Shown: positions 25,084 to 34,193 of the stretch, piece after piece
Layout of the letters: each line of letters begins with the position of its first letter
Numbering within the stretch: position 1 is the stretch's first letter
DNA from: Chitinophagaceae bacterium
Lineage (GTDB): Bacteria; Bacteroidota; Bacteroidia; Chitinophagales; Chitinophagaceae
DNA length: 35,304 nucleotides
Direction of reading: 5' to 3'
Assembly: GCA_947447825.1 (NCBI GenBank)
Contig: CANFLL010000040.1
Location: 1-35,304 of the forward strand
The notes under the pieces: generated by a model
The model's input: only the letters and a program-made list of their open reading frames with translations
The model's database searches: none
Told to the model about the DNA's origin: nothing
Made by a program: the position numbers and the translations under genes

Positions 25084-27492
25084 ATGTTGAAGCGTATATT
25101 TTTTGCCGCACTAGTGCTTATTTTACAACAATATGCAAATGGTCAATCTTCCTTTGCTCTAAAGAAAGCTGATATTTATTATAAGGATAGTTCATACTAT
25201 AATGCTATTCTTAATTACGAAATTTATCTAGGAATTAGAACAGCTCCTGCCCTATATGCGCCATATTCTAATAATAAGAAAAAAAAGTTATTATCTGTAG
25301 ATGAAGTAACTGATAATAAGCGCAACTCTGATGGAGCTTTTTATAACTTAGCTCAATCTTACAGATATTTAAATGATTATGTTACTGCCGAGAAGTGGTA
25401 TGAGAAACTATTAGAAACTCGTTCTTCAAAGTTTCCTTTAACTAGGTTATGGCATGGCATCTGTTTACGTGCAATGGGAGATTATAAATCTGCTGAAAAA
25501 GATTTAAGACGTTTTGTAAAGGATAACGCTAAAGGTGATCAAGACTATACCACATTGGCTAATAATGAATTAAACACGATTAGTTTTATTAGACAACAAG
25601 TAGAAACCAAAAGGCCTCCTGCTTTTGCAATACACAAGCTTAAAGGTGATGTTAATAAAATTGAAGGTGCTTATTCTCCTATTGTATTGAATGATACAAC
25701 GCTTCTTTTTACTTCTGCCCGTATTATTGATACTGTTGGTCAGTTTAGTAAAGTAAACAGCCATGTTAATCATTTATTTACTAATACTATTTCTCTAATA
25801 GATTCAGTTGTTGGTAATTCTACAAAATTGAAATTTCCTTCTTCTATTTCAAGTAATGAAGGTACCCCTACTATTTCTTCTGATGGTAATTCTATCTATT
25901 TCACTAGATGGGAAGGGACAGAAGGAAAAATTAGCTCATCAATTTATGTAAGCAGAATGAAAGCTGATAGCAGTTGGGGAGATCCTGTTAAGTTAGATGA
26001 AAAGATAAATAAAGTTGGTTATAATTCTAATCAACCTTTTTTAACAGATGATGGTAAGTATTTATTATTTGCTTCTGATAGACCTGAGGGGCTTGGTAAA
26101 TATGATATTTGGGCTTCTGCTTTAGACACCTCTGGTTTTGCAGAACCATTCAATCTTACTACTATTAATTCTAAGGATGATGATAAAGCCCCTTTTTACC
26201 ATACTAGTAGTAAAACATTGGTTTTTTCTTCAAATGGAAGAATTGGAATGGGAGGTTTTGATTTATACATGGCTACTGGAGATTTAACCTCTCTTTCTAC
26301 TCCTGTAAATATGGGGGCTCCAATTAATTCTGTTAAAGATGATAACTACTTTTTCAGTGCTTCTAAGGATTCATTGATGAAGAGGGCATTTGTTAGCTCT
26401 GATCGTGCATCTGAGTGTTGTTTAGAGGTTTTTACAATTGAAAGACTACCAAAGAAAATATTTAAACAAAAGATTGATGGTTTACTGTCTGATTGCAAAA
26501 CTGGTTCACCAATACCTTATGCTTCTATTACCATCAATAATTCTGTTGATACTTCTAAAAATATTAAACTTGGTACAAATGTTAAAGGTCTCTTCCTTGT
26601 TAATTTAACCGATTCAACTGCGGGATTAACGTTTAAAAGGAAAGGGTATAATGATAGAACGCAGGCATTTAGATTTAATAATGACATCTATGTTGATACT
26701 ACTTTTTTGATAGAGGTTTGTTTAGCTAAATCTAAAAAGCTTAATCATAAGCTTCACCTAGATGCAACTGTGGTGGATTGTGAAACTAAAAAGCCACTCT
26801 CAAAAGCTTTTGTTACAGTCTTAAATGCTGTTGATACAAGTAAAAATGTAGTTTTAGCAACCTCGACTCTAGGTACATTCAAGTATGATTTAAATGATTC
26901 TATTGATGGCTTTTGGTTTGAAAAGAAAGGCTATTATGATAAGGATGTTCATTTTAAGTTAGAGTCTGATTCAATTGACAATGACACAATCTTTAAAAGT
27001 ACATATTGTATGGAAGTTTTTAAAGCTGAAAATACAAGTAATCCCTCACAAATAGTTTCTGAGAAGATTGTTACCAAAGTTGTTGAGAATATTAATAGGA
27101 GTGATTCAGTTACAGTTCATTTTGACTTTAATAAAACTGAATTGAAACGTGAGGCAATTGAACAATTAGATAATATCTTGGCTATACTTAAAACATATCC
27201 AACTATTTTCTTAGAATTGAACATTAGTGGACATACGGATGCTAAAGGTTCCGAGGAGGTTAACCTAAAAGTTGGTCGTCAACGTGCAATGGCTTGCTTG
27301 GACTATATGATTCAAAAAGGAATTAGTGAGTCAAGACTTAAATTAGTTTCTAGAAGTTACCATGATCAGGTTGCACCTGATTTTATTAATAATAAAGACA
27401 ATCCGGACGGACGGGCTAAGAATAGAAGGGTTGTGATTAAAGCAAAAGCTTCTTTATTAGCTCCTTCTAAAACGAACTCTTCTAATAAATAA
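25084..27492 (+). CDS. PorE-like OmpA-family protein (TPR, beta-propeller, carboxypeptidase-regulatory-like and OmpA domains)
   Basis: An 802-residue envelope protein with a signal peptide (1-20, ending QYANGQ). Domains in order: TPR-like helices at about 20-165 (YYNAILNYEIYL, YNLAQSYRYLNDYVTAEKWYEKLL); a PD40/WD40-like propeller at about 190-450 with repeated ISSDGNSIYFTRW, LTDDGKYLLFASDR and KTLVFSSNGR blades; two related carboxypeptidase-regulatory-like modules at about 465-550 and 560-650 (DCKTGSPIPYASITI and DCETKKPLSKAFVTV); and an OmpA peptidoglycan-binding domain at about 675-790 (VHFDFNKTELK, SGHTDAKGSEEVNLKVGRQRA). This is the PorE architecture. It probably tethers the PorP/adhesin machinery to peptidoglycan. 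Two regulatory-like modules rather than one is a variation. Followed by a strong terminator. Confidence 0.88.
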   Translation: MLKRIFFAALVLILQQYANGQSSFALKKADIYYKDSSYYNAILNYEIYLGIRTAPALYAPYSNNKKKKLLSVDEVTDNKRNSDGAFYNLAQSYRYLNDYVTAEKWYEKLLETRSSKFPLTRLWHGICLRAMGDYKSAEKDLRRFVKDNAKGDQDYTTLANNELNTISFIRQQVETKRPPAFAIHKLKGDVNKIEGAYSPIVLNDTTLLFTSARIIDTVGQFSKVNSHVNHLFTNTISLIDSVVGNSTKLKFPSSISSNEGTPTISSDGNSIYFTRWEGTEGKISSSIYVSRMKADSSWGDPVKLDEKINKVGYNSNQPFLTDDGKYLLFASDRPEGLGKYDIWASALDTSGFAEPFNLTTINSKDDDKAPFYHTSSKTLVFSSNGRIGMGGFDLYMATGDLTSLSTPVNMGAPINSVKDDNYFFSASKDSLMKRAFVSSDRASECCLEVFTIERLPKKIFKQKIDGLLSDCKTGSPIPYASITINNSVDTSKNIKLGTNVKGLFLVNLTDSTAGLTFKRKGYNDRTQAFRFNNDIYVDTTFLIEVCLAKSKKLNHKLHLDATVVDCETKKPLSKAFVTVLNAVDTSKNVVLATSTLGTFKYDLNDSIDGFWFEKKGYYDKDVHFKLESDSIDNDTIFKSTYCMEVFKAENTSNPSQIVSEKIVTKVVENINRSDSVTVHFDFNKTELKREAIEQLDNILAILKTYPTIFLELNISGHTDAKGSEEVNLKVGRQRAMACLDYMIQKGISESRLKLVSRSYHDQVAPDFINNKDNPDGRAKNRRVVIKAKASLLAPSKTNSSNK

Positions 27493-27509
27493 GTTATTTA
27501 ACTTATTAC

Positions 27510-27545
27510 AAAGGCAATATCTTCTCAGGTATTGCCTTTTTTTTA
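27510..27545 (+). terminator. Terminator of the adhesin-porP-porE-like locus
   Basis: Stem AAAGGCAATA / TATTGCCTTT with a 10-base loop, followed by a T-tract, 18 bp after the stop codon. Confidence 0.9.
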
Positions 27546-27593
27546 TTTTATAAACTAATCTATTTCATCCTTGTTACTATATAAATTCTTGAG

Positions 27594-28169
27594 ATGATAA
27601 TAAAACATAGAATTGTAGTTGCTATAACTGGTGCTAGTGGTTCCATTTATGCAAAAGTATTATTGGATAAACTAATGTTACTCTCCAATCAATGGGATGC
27701 CGTTGGTGTTGTAATGAGTAAAAATGCAAGAGAGGTTTGGTATACAGAATTAGGGAATGAAGACTATGATAAATATCCGGTGTCTTATTATGAGAAAACT
27801 AACTTCTCAGCACCTTTTGCTTCGGGGTCTGCAAAGTATAATTCTATGATAGTAGTTCCTTGTAGTATGGGAACACTTGCTAGAATTGCCAATGGCGTTA
27901 GTGACGATTTAGTAACACGTGCCGCCGATGTTATTTTGAAGGAAAGGCGAAAACTAATTTTAATGGTAAGGGATTCCCCTTTTAATCTTATTCATATAAA
28001 AAACATGGAATCAGTAACTCTCGCTGGTGGAATAATATGCCCGGCTTCCCCTTCTTTTTACAGTCGCCCAACCACCATTGAAGAAGTTGCAGCTACTGTT
28101 GTTGATAGGGCTTTAGACCTTGCTGGCTTTGATATCGACACTTTTAGATGGGGGAAAGGGAATGAATAA
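27594..28169 (+). CDS. ubiX: Flavin prenyltransferase UbiX
   Basis: A 191-residue protein with the family landmarks VVAITGASGSIYAKVLLDKL (phosphate/FMN loop, about 8-27), VVPCSMGTLARIANGVSDDLVTRAADVILKERR and LILMVRDSPFNLIHIKNM, ending in PSFYSRPTTIEEVAATVVDRALD. UbiX joins a dimethylallyl group to FMN to make the prenylated flavin used by UbiD-type decarboxylases. No ubiD is in the window. In a menaquinone-using Bacteroidota the partner is probably an MqnL-like or other UbiD decarboxylase elsewhere. Single gene between two hairpins. Confidence 0.93.
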   Translation: MIIKHRIVVAITGASGSIYAKVLLDKLMLLSNQWDAVGVVMSKNAREVWYTELGNEDYDKYPVSYYEKTNFSAPFASGSAKYNSMIVVPCSMGTLARIANGVSDDLVTRAADVILKERRKLILMVRDSPFNLIHIKNMESVTLAGGIICPASPSFYSRPTTIEEVAATVVDRALDLAGFDIDTFRWGKGNE

Positions 28170-28190
28170 TATAATAATTCATTCCCCTTT
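28155..28190 (+). terminator. Terminator of ubiX overlapping its stop codon
   Basis: Stem AAAGGGAATGAAT / ATTCATTCCC(C)TTT with loop AATATAATA; one bulged C. The left arm includes the last ubiX codons and stop. Convergent with hisC; the AAA/TTT edges could serve both strands. Confidence 0.7.
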
Positions 28191-28301
28191 AGTTTATTCA
28201 CCATAACAATATTGAACCTATAATATACATATAGCAAAAAATAGAATAGTTTATTTCTTCTTATTGGTTGACCTGATTTTTTATATTTTTCTTTTTGTAT
28301 T

Positions 28302-29363
28302 TTAATTTTCGTGTTGTTCAACCCAATCAAGTATGGAGTCTACTAAAATTGTATTTTCTTTTTCTGTGCCAATAGTAATTCTTAAACAATCTTCACATAG
28401 CTTCACATTACTTCTATCCCTTACCACAATTCCTTTTGTAAGCAAGAATTCATATACTTTATGTGCATCTTTTATTTTTACTAATAAAAAGTTGGCATCA
28501 GATGGAAATACTTTTTCTACTGTAGGTACTTGTTGCAATACATCTGCTAAGGCAATACGCATATCCACTATTTCAGTAATCATGTCATTTACTTGCCCAA
28601 CTTCTTCTAATGCCTTTAATGCTAGCTCCTGAGTAGCTTGATTAATGTTGTATGGTGGTTTGGTTTTATTAAGAATTGATATTATTTCTTTTGATGCAAA
28701 TGCCATTCCTAATCTCAAGGCTGCCAATCCCCAAGCCTTACTAAATGTTTGTAGGACTACGAGGTTTTTATATTCTCCAAGTTCTTGTATAAATGTTTTT
28801 TGTTTTGCAAAGTTTATATATGCCTCATCGATAACCACTAAGCCATCAAAATTATTTAGAACAATTTCAATGTCTGCTCTATTCAATGAATTTCCTGTTG
28901 GGTTATTTGGAGAACAAAGCCATATAATCTTTGTATTTTCATCAATTAGTGTTTCAATATGTGCTAGGTTTAATTGAAAGTCCTCCAATAATGGAGCTGT
29001 CTTAATAGATATGTCATTAATGTTAGCACTTACTTGATACATGCCATAAGTAGGGGGGCAAATTATCACATTATCCTTTCCTGGGTTACAAAAACATCTA
29101 TAGAGTAAGTCAATACATTCATCACTTCCATTTCCTAAAAAGATATGTTCAGAGGTAATCCCTTTAATGGCACTTAAAGCGGTCTTAACTGCATGTTGAT
29201 GAGGGTCGGGGTAACGGTTGTACCACTTTAATAGAGGACTTCCTAAGCTATTCTCATTGGCATCAAGATATACATCTGCACTTCCACTAAATTCATCACG
29301 AGCAGACGAATATGATACTAAATTTTTTATATTTTCTCTGGTAACTTTTTCTAAATCGAACAT
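28302..29363 (-). CDS. hisC: Histidinol-phosphate aminotransferase
   Basis: A 353-residue class-I/II PLP aminotransferase of HisC length and pattern: YLDANENSLG (33-41), YPDPHQ, FLGNGSDECIDLLYRCF, CSPNNPTGN with Asn153/Asn154, VIDEAYINF with Asp179 and Tyr182, and the PLP lysine Lys209 in TFSKAWGLAALRLGMA. It converts histidinol phosphate and 2-oxoglutarate to imidazole acetol phosphate and glutamate, or the reverse, in histidine synthesis. Other his genes are not in the window, so it stands outside any his operon. A related aminotransferase specificity cannot be excluded, but YLDANENSLGSP is typical for HisC. Confidence 0.88.
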   Translation of the reverse strand: MFDLEKVTRENIKNLVSYSSARDEFSGSADVYLDANENSLGSPLLKWYNRYPDPHQHAVKTALSAIKGITSEHIFLGNGSDECIDLLYRCFCNPGKDNVIICPPTYGMYQVSANINDISIKTAPLLEDFQLNLAHIETLIDENTKIIWLCSPNNPTGNSLNRADIEIVLNNFDGLVVIDEAYINFAKQKTFIQELGEYKNLVVLQTFSKAWGLAALRLGMAFASKEIISILNKTKPPYNINQATQELALKALEEVGQVNDMITEIVDMRIALADVLQQVPTVEKVFPSDANFLLVKIKDAHKVYEFLLTKGIVVRDRSNVKLCEDCLRITIGTEKENTILVDSILDWVEQHEN

Positions 29364-29394
29364 GCCTACTTCTTTTTATATTTTCTAAGCGGCA

Positions 29395-29402
29395 CGAAAA
29401 TA
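29395..29402 (-). promoter_or_regulatory. Candidate -7 box for hisC
   Basis: Minus-strand TATTTTCG, one base off TAnnTTTG, followed by GTGCCGC and ending 31 bp before the hisC ATG. Weak evidence, no -33 box seen. Confidence 0.25.
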
Positions 29403-29580
29403 ACTTTTATAACCTTTTAATAGTAATATATAACTTCTTTTATTTATTCAGCAATAAACATTAAGCGTTTCAACTTCAAGATTTATTTGGGTTTAAGCTA
29501 ATCAGGTTTTAGGTTGGGGTTTCAATTATCCAGAATCTTATAGCCTATTTTATTTATGGAGTGAACTTTTGAATTACATA

Positions 29581-29613
29581 AAAAAAGGAAAGAGAATTAA
29601 TCTCTTTCCTTTT
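29581..29613 (-). terminator. Terminator of glgC
   Basis: Near-perfect stem AAAAAAGGAAAGAGA / TCTCTTTCCTTTTTT with loop ATTAA; symmetric A/T flanks make it usable on both strands. It lies about 55 bp past the glgC stop and before the hisC promoter, on the minus strand. Confidence 0.85.
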
Positions 29614-29667
29614 TTTATTTATGCTTTAAAATATGTGAAGATTGCTCTGTGTTATTGATATATAAAT

Positions 29668-30951
29668 TTATATTACAAAGCCATCATGAAGGATAGCTCC
29701 TTTTTTAACAACTATAATACCATCTTTCACACTGTAAAGTGGATGATCTGTGTTTTCTAAGTGTTTGCCTCCTATAATTCTTACATCATTTCCAATGCGG
29801 CAATTTTTGTCAATAATTGCATCTTTAATGTAGCATCTTTCACCAATCCCAATCCTAGGAATTCCTTTTTGTAAGCTTTCTTCCATTACTTCAAGGGTTT
29901 CGTAATAATCGTTACCCATTATGTACGAACTTACAACTGTGGTTCCATAACCAACTCTTGACCGAATACCCACCACGCAATGTTCAAGACGAGAGGCGTT
30001 AATAATTGACCCTTCTGCAATTAATGTTTTTTCAAGTGTAGTGCCACTAATTTTTGCAGGTGGAAGCATTCTAGCACGTGTGTATACTACATTCTCATTA
30101 TCGAATAAATTAAATTCAGGTATATCTTGTGTAAGAGCCAAGTTAGCTTCAAAAAAGGAATGTATGTTTCCTATATCTGTCCAATACCCTTCATATTGAT
30201 AGCTAGACGTTTTAAATTCAACTATCGAGTTTGGAATTATCTCTTTACCAAAATCAGTAGCATTTGGGTGTCTATCTTTTAGTAGTGTATTCAATACTTG
30301 TTTATTGAAAACGTAAATGCCCATTGAGGCTAAATAGTTACGTCCTTGTTGTTGCATTATTGCCCCAGTATCACTTACCCATTCATTTAAAATGTCTTTT
30401 CCTGGCTTTTCTATGAAAGAAGTAATAATGTGATCCTCATCTGTTTTTAGGATGCCAAATTCAGTTGCATCTTGTGCATTAACAGGTATGGTTGCAATTG
30501 AAATATCTGCACCTTTTTCCTTGTGTGCTTCAATCATTGCTGCAAAATCCATTTGATATAATTGGTCTCCGCTCAATATCAAGATATGTTCAAACTCAAG
30601 GTTCGAAATATGTCTAAGTGATTGTCTAACAGCATCTGCTGTTCCTTGAAACCACCCTGGGTTATCAGGCGTTTGTTCAGCTGCCAAAATATCTACAAAT
30701 CCAGTACTGAATGCACTGAAATGATAGGTGTTTTTGATGTGCTTGTTTAGAGACGCAGAATTAAATTGCGTTAAGACAAACATTCTGTTAATTGTACTAT
30801 TCATACAATTACTGATTGGAATATCAACTAATCGATACTTACCTGCAATAGGTACGGCTGGTTTTGAGCGTGATGCAGTTAGTGGAAACAGGCGGCTTCC
30901 AGCTCCTCCGCCAAGGATTACTGCCACTACTTTTTTACTTAAAGAGACCAT
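29668..30951 (-). CDS. glgC: Glucose-1-phosphate adenylyltransferase
   Basis: A 427-residue ADP-glucose pyrophosphorylase. N-terminal nucleotidyltransferase motifs: VILGGGAGSRLFPLTASRSKPAVPIAGKYRLVDIPISNC (about 12-50), GTADAVRQ, and LSGDQLYQMDF with the catalytic Asp; then FIEKPG, GIYVFNKQVL and YWTDIGNIHSFFEANL. The C-terminal third is a left-handed beta-helix with hexapeptide repeats (RIGIGERCYIKDAIIDKNCRIGNDVRI). It makes ADP-glucose from glucose-1-phosphate and ATP for glycogen synthesis. No glgA or glgB is adjacent. It starts with ATG at 30951, diverging from the dgkA gene across 278 bp. Confidence 0.95.
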   Translation of the reverse strand: MVSLSKKVVAVILGGGAGSRLFPLTASRSKPAVPIAGKYRLVDIPISNCMNSTINRMFVLTQFNSASLNKHIKNTYHFSAFSTGFVDILAAEQTPDNPGWFQGTADAVRQSLRHISNLEFEHILILSGDQLYQMDFAAMIEAHKEKGADISIATIPVNAQDATEFGILKTDEDHIITSFIEKPGKDILNEWVSDTGAIMQQQGRNYLASMGIYVFNKQVLNTLLKDRHPNATDFGKEIIPNSIVEFKTSSYQYEGYWTDIGNIHSFFEANLALTQDIPEFNLFDNENVVYTRARMLPPAKISGTTLEKTLIAEGSIINASRLEHCVVGIRSRVGYGTTVVSSYIMGNDYYETLEVMEESLQKGIPRIGIGERCYIKDAIIDKNCRIGNDVRIIGGKHLENTDHPLYSVKDGIIVVKKGAILHDGFVI

Positions 30952-31229
30952 ATATAAAAGATTTATTCATTGAGAACAAGCAAAAAAAAATTGCGGTGCA
31001 ATATATTATTTATTCCGCTCTTTATGTCTTTTTCCTGTAAATACTTTGCTAAAACGGGGCAAGTATTCTGCATTAATATTTATTCATTGTAACACTATTT
31101 TTCACAATGAAAAGTTTACCTATCTCATTCTATTTTTTATCTAGCATAGTTCTTTGTATTAGTGAAATGCTCATCTAAAATAATGGGATCATTTTGTAGG
31201 ATTTAGCGTTATTTGCACTAAATAGTTAT

Positions 31230-31601
31230 ATGAAACCCAACAAACAGAATTTTTCGGTATCACTTTTTAATGCCTTTGAGGGTTTATATTATTTCTTTAA
31301 GAATGAGCGAAACGGACAGATACAATTGTTGATTTTGCTTTTAACAATGAGTTTAGGGTTTTACTTCTGCATAACTCGATCAGAGTGGCTTTCTGTAATA
31401 GTCTGTTTTGCATTAGTCCTTTCTTTAGAAATGATAAATACTGCAATAGAAAAACTCTCTGATATGGTTGAACCAAACCTTAACCCGCATATCAAAATAA
31501 TTAAGGACGTTACTGCTGGGGCAGTGTTTTGGGCTTCCTTTATTTGTGTAATTGTTGGGGCTGTGATATTTATACCAAAAATTAAACAGCTTTTAACATG
31601 A
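31230..31601 (+). CDS. dgkA: Diacylglycerol/undecaprenol kinase (DgkA family)
   Basis: A 123-residue membrane protein with three membrane helices (about 32-49, 53-70, 97-116). It carries the family signature LEMINTAIEKLSDMV (Glu67, Asn70, Glu74, Asp78), then IKIIKDVTAGAV with Lys92, Asp93 and Ala96, which bind Mg-ATP and lipid. Gram-negative DgkA phosphorylates diacylglycerol; the broader family in Bacteroidota may prefer undecaprenol, and sequence does not decide. Followed by rplY after 155 bp with its own promoter-like box. Confidence 0.9.
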   Translation: MKPNKQNFSVSLFNAFEGLYYFFKNERNGQIQLLILLLTMSLGFYFCITRSEWLSVIVCFALVLSLEMINTAIEKLSDMVEPNLNPHIKIIKDVTAGAVFWASFICVIVGAVIFIPKIKQLLT

Positions 31602-31728
31602 TGGTTTAAGTTTAACCACAGTAGTATTTAATTTAATATAATTGGGTTGTGTATCAGATATAATCATCATCAGCTAATTATTTCAGATAAAAAGGGTTTC
31701 GTACCTATTATTCAACTAATAAATCCCC

Positions 31729-31736
31729 TACTTTTG
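31729..31736 (+). promoter_or_regulatory. Candidate -7 box for rplY
   Basis: TACTTTTG is an exact TAnnTTTG match ending 20 bp before the rplY ATG, followed by CCGCC. No convincing -33 TTTG at 19-21 bp spacing. Confidence 0.45.
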
Positions 31737-31756
31737 CCGCCTAAAAATTTTAAGTA

Positions 31757-32347
31757 ATGAAGACAGTTACAATCGAAGGACAATTGAGAACCGGCGTTGG
31801 CAAAAAAGCAGCCCGTCAACTACGCGCTCAAGAATTAGTGCCTGGTGTAATTTATGGTGGGTCAACAGAATTAACTTTTGCTGCACCAGCAAAAGCTTTC
31901 AAACCATTAGTATACACAGGAGAGTTCCAGTTTGCGGAAGTGAACTTGGACGGAAAAAGTTATAAATGTATCTTAAAGGATCTACAGTTTGATACTGTAA
32001 CCGATGTATTGATACACGTTGATTTGCTTGAACTTGTTGATGACAAGAAAGTATTGGCCGATTTACCGTTGAAATACGTAGGTACTTCAAAAGGGGTTAA
32101 AGAAGGTGGTAAATTAGTAGTTAAAATGAAAAGCGTTAAGGTTAAAACCTTACCTAAATTCTTAAAAGAATCTATCGAGGTGGACATCACTAATTTAGGT
32201 TTGAATGAGAACTTGCGTGTTTCTGACATCGTTACTTCTGACATAGAAATAATGAATTCCCCTCGTATTCCAATTGCGTCTGTTGTAATGACTCGTCAAT
32301 TGAAACAAGCAGAAGCTTCAGCTGCTAAGGACGAAAAGAAGAAATAA
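31757..32347 (+). CDS. rplY: 50S ribosomal protein L25 (general stress protein Ctc type)
   Basis: A 196-residue L25/TL5/Ctc protein. The N-terminal 5S-rRNA-binding domain (about 1-90) contains RTGVGKKAARQLRAQELVPGVIYGG and YKCILKDLQFDTVTDVLIHVDLLEL. The C-terminal beta domain (about 95-180) carries the typical GVKEGGKL and VDITNLGLNENLRVSDI. The lysine-rich end AKDEKKK is usual in Bacteroidota. It binds 5S rRNA at the central protuberance of the large subunit. The gene for peptidyl-tRNA hydrolase (pth), often next to rplY, is not here; a strong hairpin follows instead. Confidence 0.96.
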   Translation: MKTVTIEGQLRTGVGKKAARQLRAQELVPGVIYGGSTELTFAAPAKAFKPLVYTGEFQFAEVNLDGKSYKCILKDLQFDTVTDVLIHVDLLELVDDKKVLADLPLKYVGTSKGVKEGGKLVVKMKSVKVKTLPKFLKESIEVDITNLGLNENLRVSDIVTSDIEIMNSPRIPIASVVMTRQLKQAEASAAKDEKKK

Positions 32348-32388
32348 TTCATTTCTCTACGGAATTTATAATTCAGAAAACAAATTAT

Positions 32389-32428
32389 ATACTCCCAGTT
32401 GCAACTTGCAACTGGGAGTATTTTTTTA
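32389..32428. terminator. Bidirectional terminator between rplY and dihydroorotase
   Basis: Perfect 16-bp stem ATACTCCCAGTTGCAA / TTGCAACTGGGAGTAT around a single C (so the real loop takes in a few stem bases), followed by TTTTTTT. It serves rplY on the plus strand and touches the 3' end of the convergent dihydroorotase gene. Confidence 0.92.
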
Positions 32429-33769
32429 ATCCCTATCAAAAAGTAGCCTATCACCTTTAACCGATTCATCAAAACCATTAGTTGAATAAGCCAAATGACC
32501 ACTCACAAATGTGTGTGTAATGCTTGCTGGCATCCTAAAACCTTCTAATGGACTCCATCCACATTTATATAAAATATTCTCTTTAGAAACAGTATATCCC
32601 TCATTCATATCCACCAAAACTAAGTCGGCCATATAACTTTCTCTAACAAAACCTCTATCTTTTATCTCAAAACAAGTTGCCACATTATGGCTCATTTTTT
32701 CTACCACTTTCTCCATGCTTATCTTCCCTTGTTGCACATAATAAAGCATCAAACCCAAACTATGTTGCACTAATGGCAATCCTGCATGTGCTTTTTCATA
32801 CGGTTCATCTTTCTCAGCCCAAGTATGAGGGGCATGGTCTGTGGCAATAACATCTAGCCTATCATCTAGCAAAGCCTCCCATAAAGCTGTTTTGTTGTTT
32901 GGAGATTTAATAGCAGGATTACATTTAATTTGATTACCCAATCTTTCATAATCATCACTTGTAAAATGGAGGTGATGCACACACACCTCTGCGGTAATTC
33001 TTTTGTCCTCCAAAGGAAGCATGTTCCCAAATAATTGTAACTCTCTTGCTGTAGATATATGAAGAATATGAAGACGGCTATCAAATTTTTTGGCCAACTG
33101 AATAGCTTTAAAAGAAGATTCAAAGCAAGCCTCTTCATTCCGAATTATTGGGTGGTCAGACGGATGTAATGTTCCTATTTGTTCTTTAAGGTTGCGTAGG
33201 TTGCTCTTAATTATGCTTTCTTCTTCGCAATGGGTAGCTATTAATAGTTCACTGTTTTCAAATATTTTACCAAGCATCAATGGGTTATCTACCAATAAAT
33301 TACCTGTGGAGCTGCCCATAAATATCTTCACTCCACAAACTTCCTTTTTCTTCTTATTGGTCTGTAGAACCTCTTCCAAATTGTCGTTTGCTGTGCCCAT
33401 AAAAAACGAATAGTTAGCCAAGGAACTCTGTTTGGCAATGGCATATTTTTCTTCTAGCAATGCTTGTGTAAAAGTAGGCGGATTGGTGTTTGGCATTTCC
33501 ATAAAACTAGTTACGCCACCAGCAACGGATGCTTTTGCTTCCGACTGAATATTGGCTTTATGGGTTAAACCAGGTTCTCTGAAATGAACTTGATCATCAA
33601 TGCATCCAGGTAAAAGGTATTTGTTGGTACCATCAATTTCAACTACCGCTCCTTTGACTCCTATTGATGAATCTATTCTCTCAATTCTTTTATTTTTTAT
33701 TAGTACATCACCAAATTTTTTCTTGTTATCAGATACAATGCAGGTGTTTTTTATTAAATAATTAACCAT
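32426..33769 (-). CDS. pyrC: Dihydroorotase
   Basis: A 447-residue amidohydrolase. Landmarks: LLPGCIDDQVHFREPGLTHKANI at 52-74, GGVTSFMEMPNTNPP, THCEEE, LHILHIST, and the metal/catalytic Asp in DVIATDHAPHTWAEKDEPY, followed by GLPLVQHSLGLML. It closes carbamoyl aspartate to dihydroorotate in pyrimidine synthesis. The first His of the usual metal motif H-x-H is Gln60 here (Q-V-H62); I recall the DDQVHFREPG form as common in Bacteroidota, so it is probably a lineage trait and not a dead enzyme. A hydantoinase or allantoinase call is less likely. Ends within the hairpin shared with rplY. Confidence 0.87.
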   Translation of the reverse strand: MVNYLIKNTCIVSDNKKKFGDVLIKNKRIERIDSSIGVKGAVVEIDGTNKYLLPGCIDDQVHFREPGLTHKANIQSEAKASVAGGVTSFMEMPNTNPPTFTQALLEEKYAIAKQSSLANYSFFMGTANDNLEEVLQTNKKKKEVCGVKIFMGSSTGNLLVDNPLMLGKIFENSELLIATHCEEESIIKSNLRNLKEQIGTLHPSDHPIIRNEEACFESSFKAIQLAKKFDSRLHILHISTARELQLFGNMLPLEDKRITAEVCVHHLHFTSDDYERLGNQIKCNPAIKSPNNKTALWEALLDDRLDVIATDHAPHTWAEKDEPYEKAHAGLPLVQHSLGLMLYYVQQGKISMEKVVEKMSHNVATCFEIKDRGFVRESYMADLVLVDMNEGYTVSKENILYKCGWSPLEGFRMPASITHTFVSGHLAYSTNGFDESVKGDRLLFDRD

Positions 33770-34193
33770 AGTTTCTTTTTTTACAATTTATTTTGCGGGG
33801 CAATATACAAGATTTCGATTTGTGCTAATAGATTGATCATATTTAAGGATTGTGATGAATATTGAAGATAAATGAGGTTGGAATTTGGGGAAAAGGAAGA
33901 TAGTTTATAAAATTATCAACTATCAGATTTGAAAAGAATAAAAGAGTGATTTTATATTTGAAAGGAATAAATTGTGACAAATTTTTATTGGTTTAAGTTA
34001 ACGCATCCTAATTATTATTAGTATAAATAGGAATATCTCAAATACAAATAGAGCAATTGCTGCAGAATGCAGCATCTTTTTAACTTATCACCTATAACGT
34101 ATTACTTATAAATTCTTTGTTTACTGCAAATTATTCTACACAAGTTGTCATTAAACTTATAATTTAATAAGTAAGAAATCTATAAAAAGTCTT
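33770..34193. other. Gene-free stretch
   Basis: About 420 bp of AT-rich sequence between the dihydroorotase start and the 42-bp repeats. No ORF or RNA gene is recognised; the left end should contain the pyrC promoter. Confidence 0.4.

Noticed and set aside
32389-32428. Riboswitch or attenuator for pyrC
   Set aside because: The hairpin is at the 3' end of both convergent genes and has simple terminator form; it is not upstream of pyrC.
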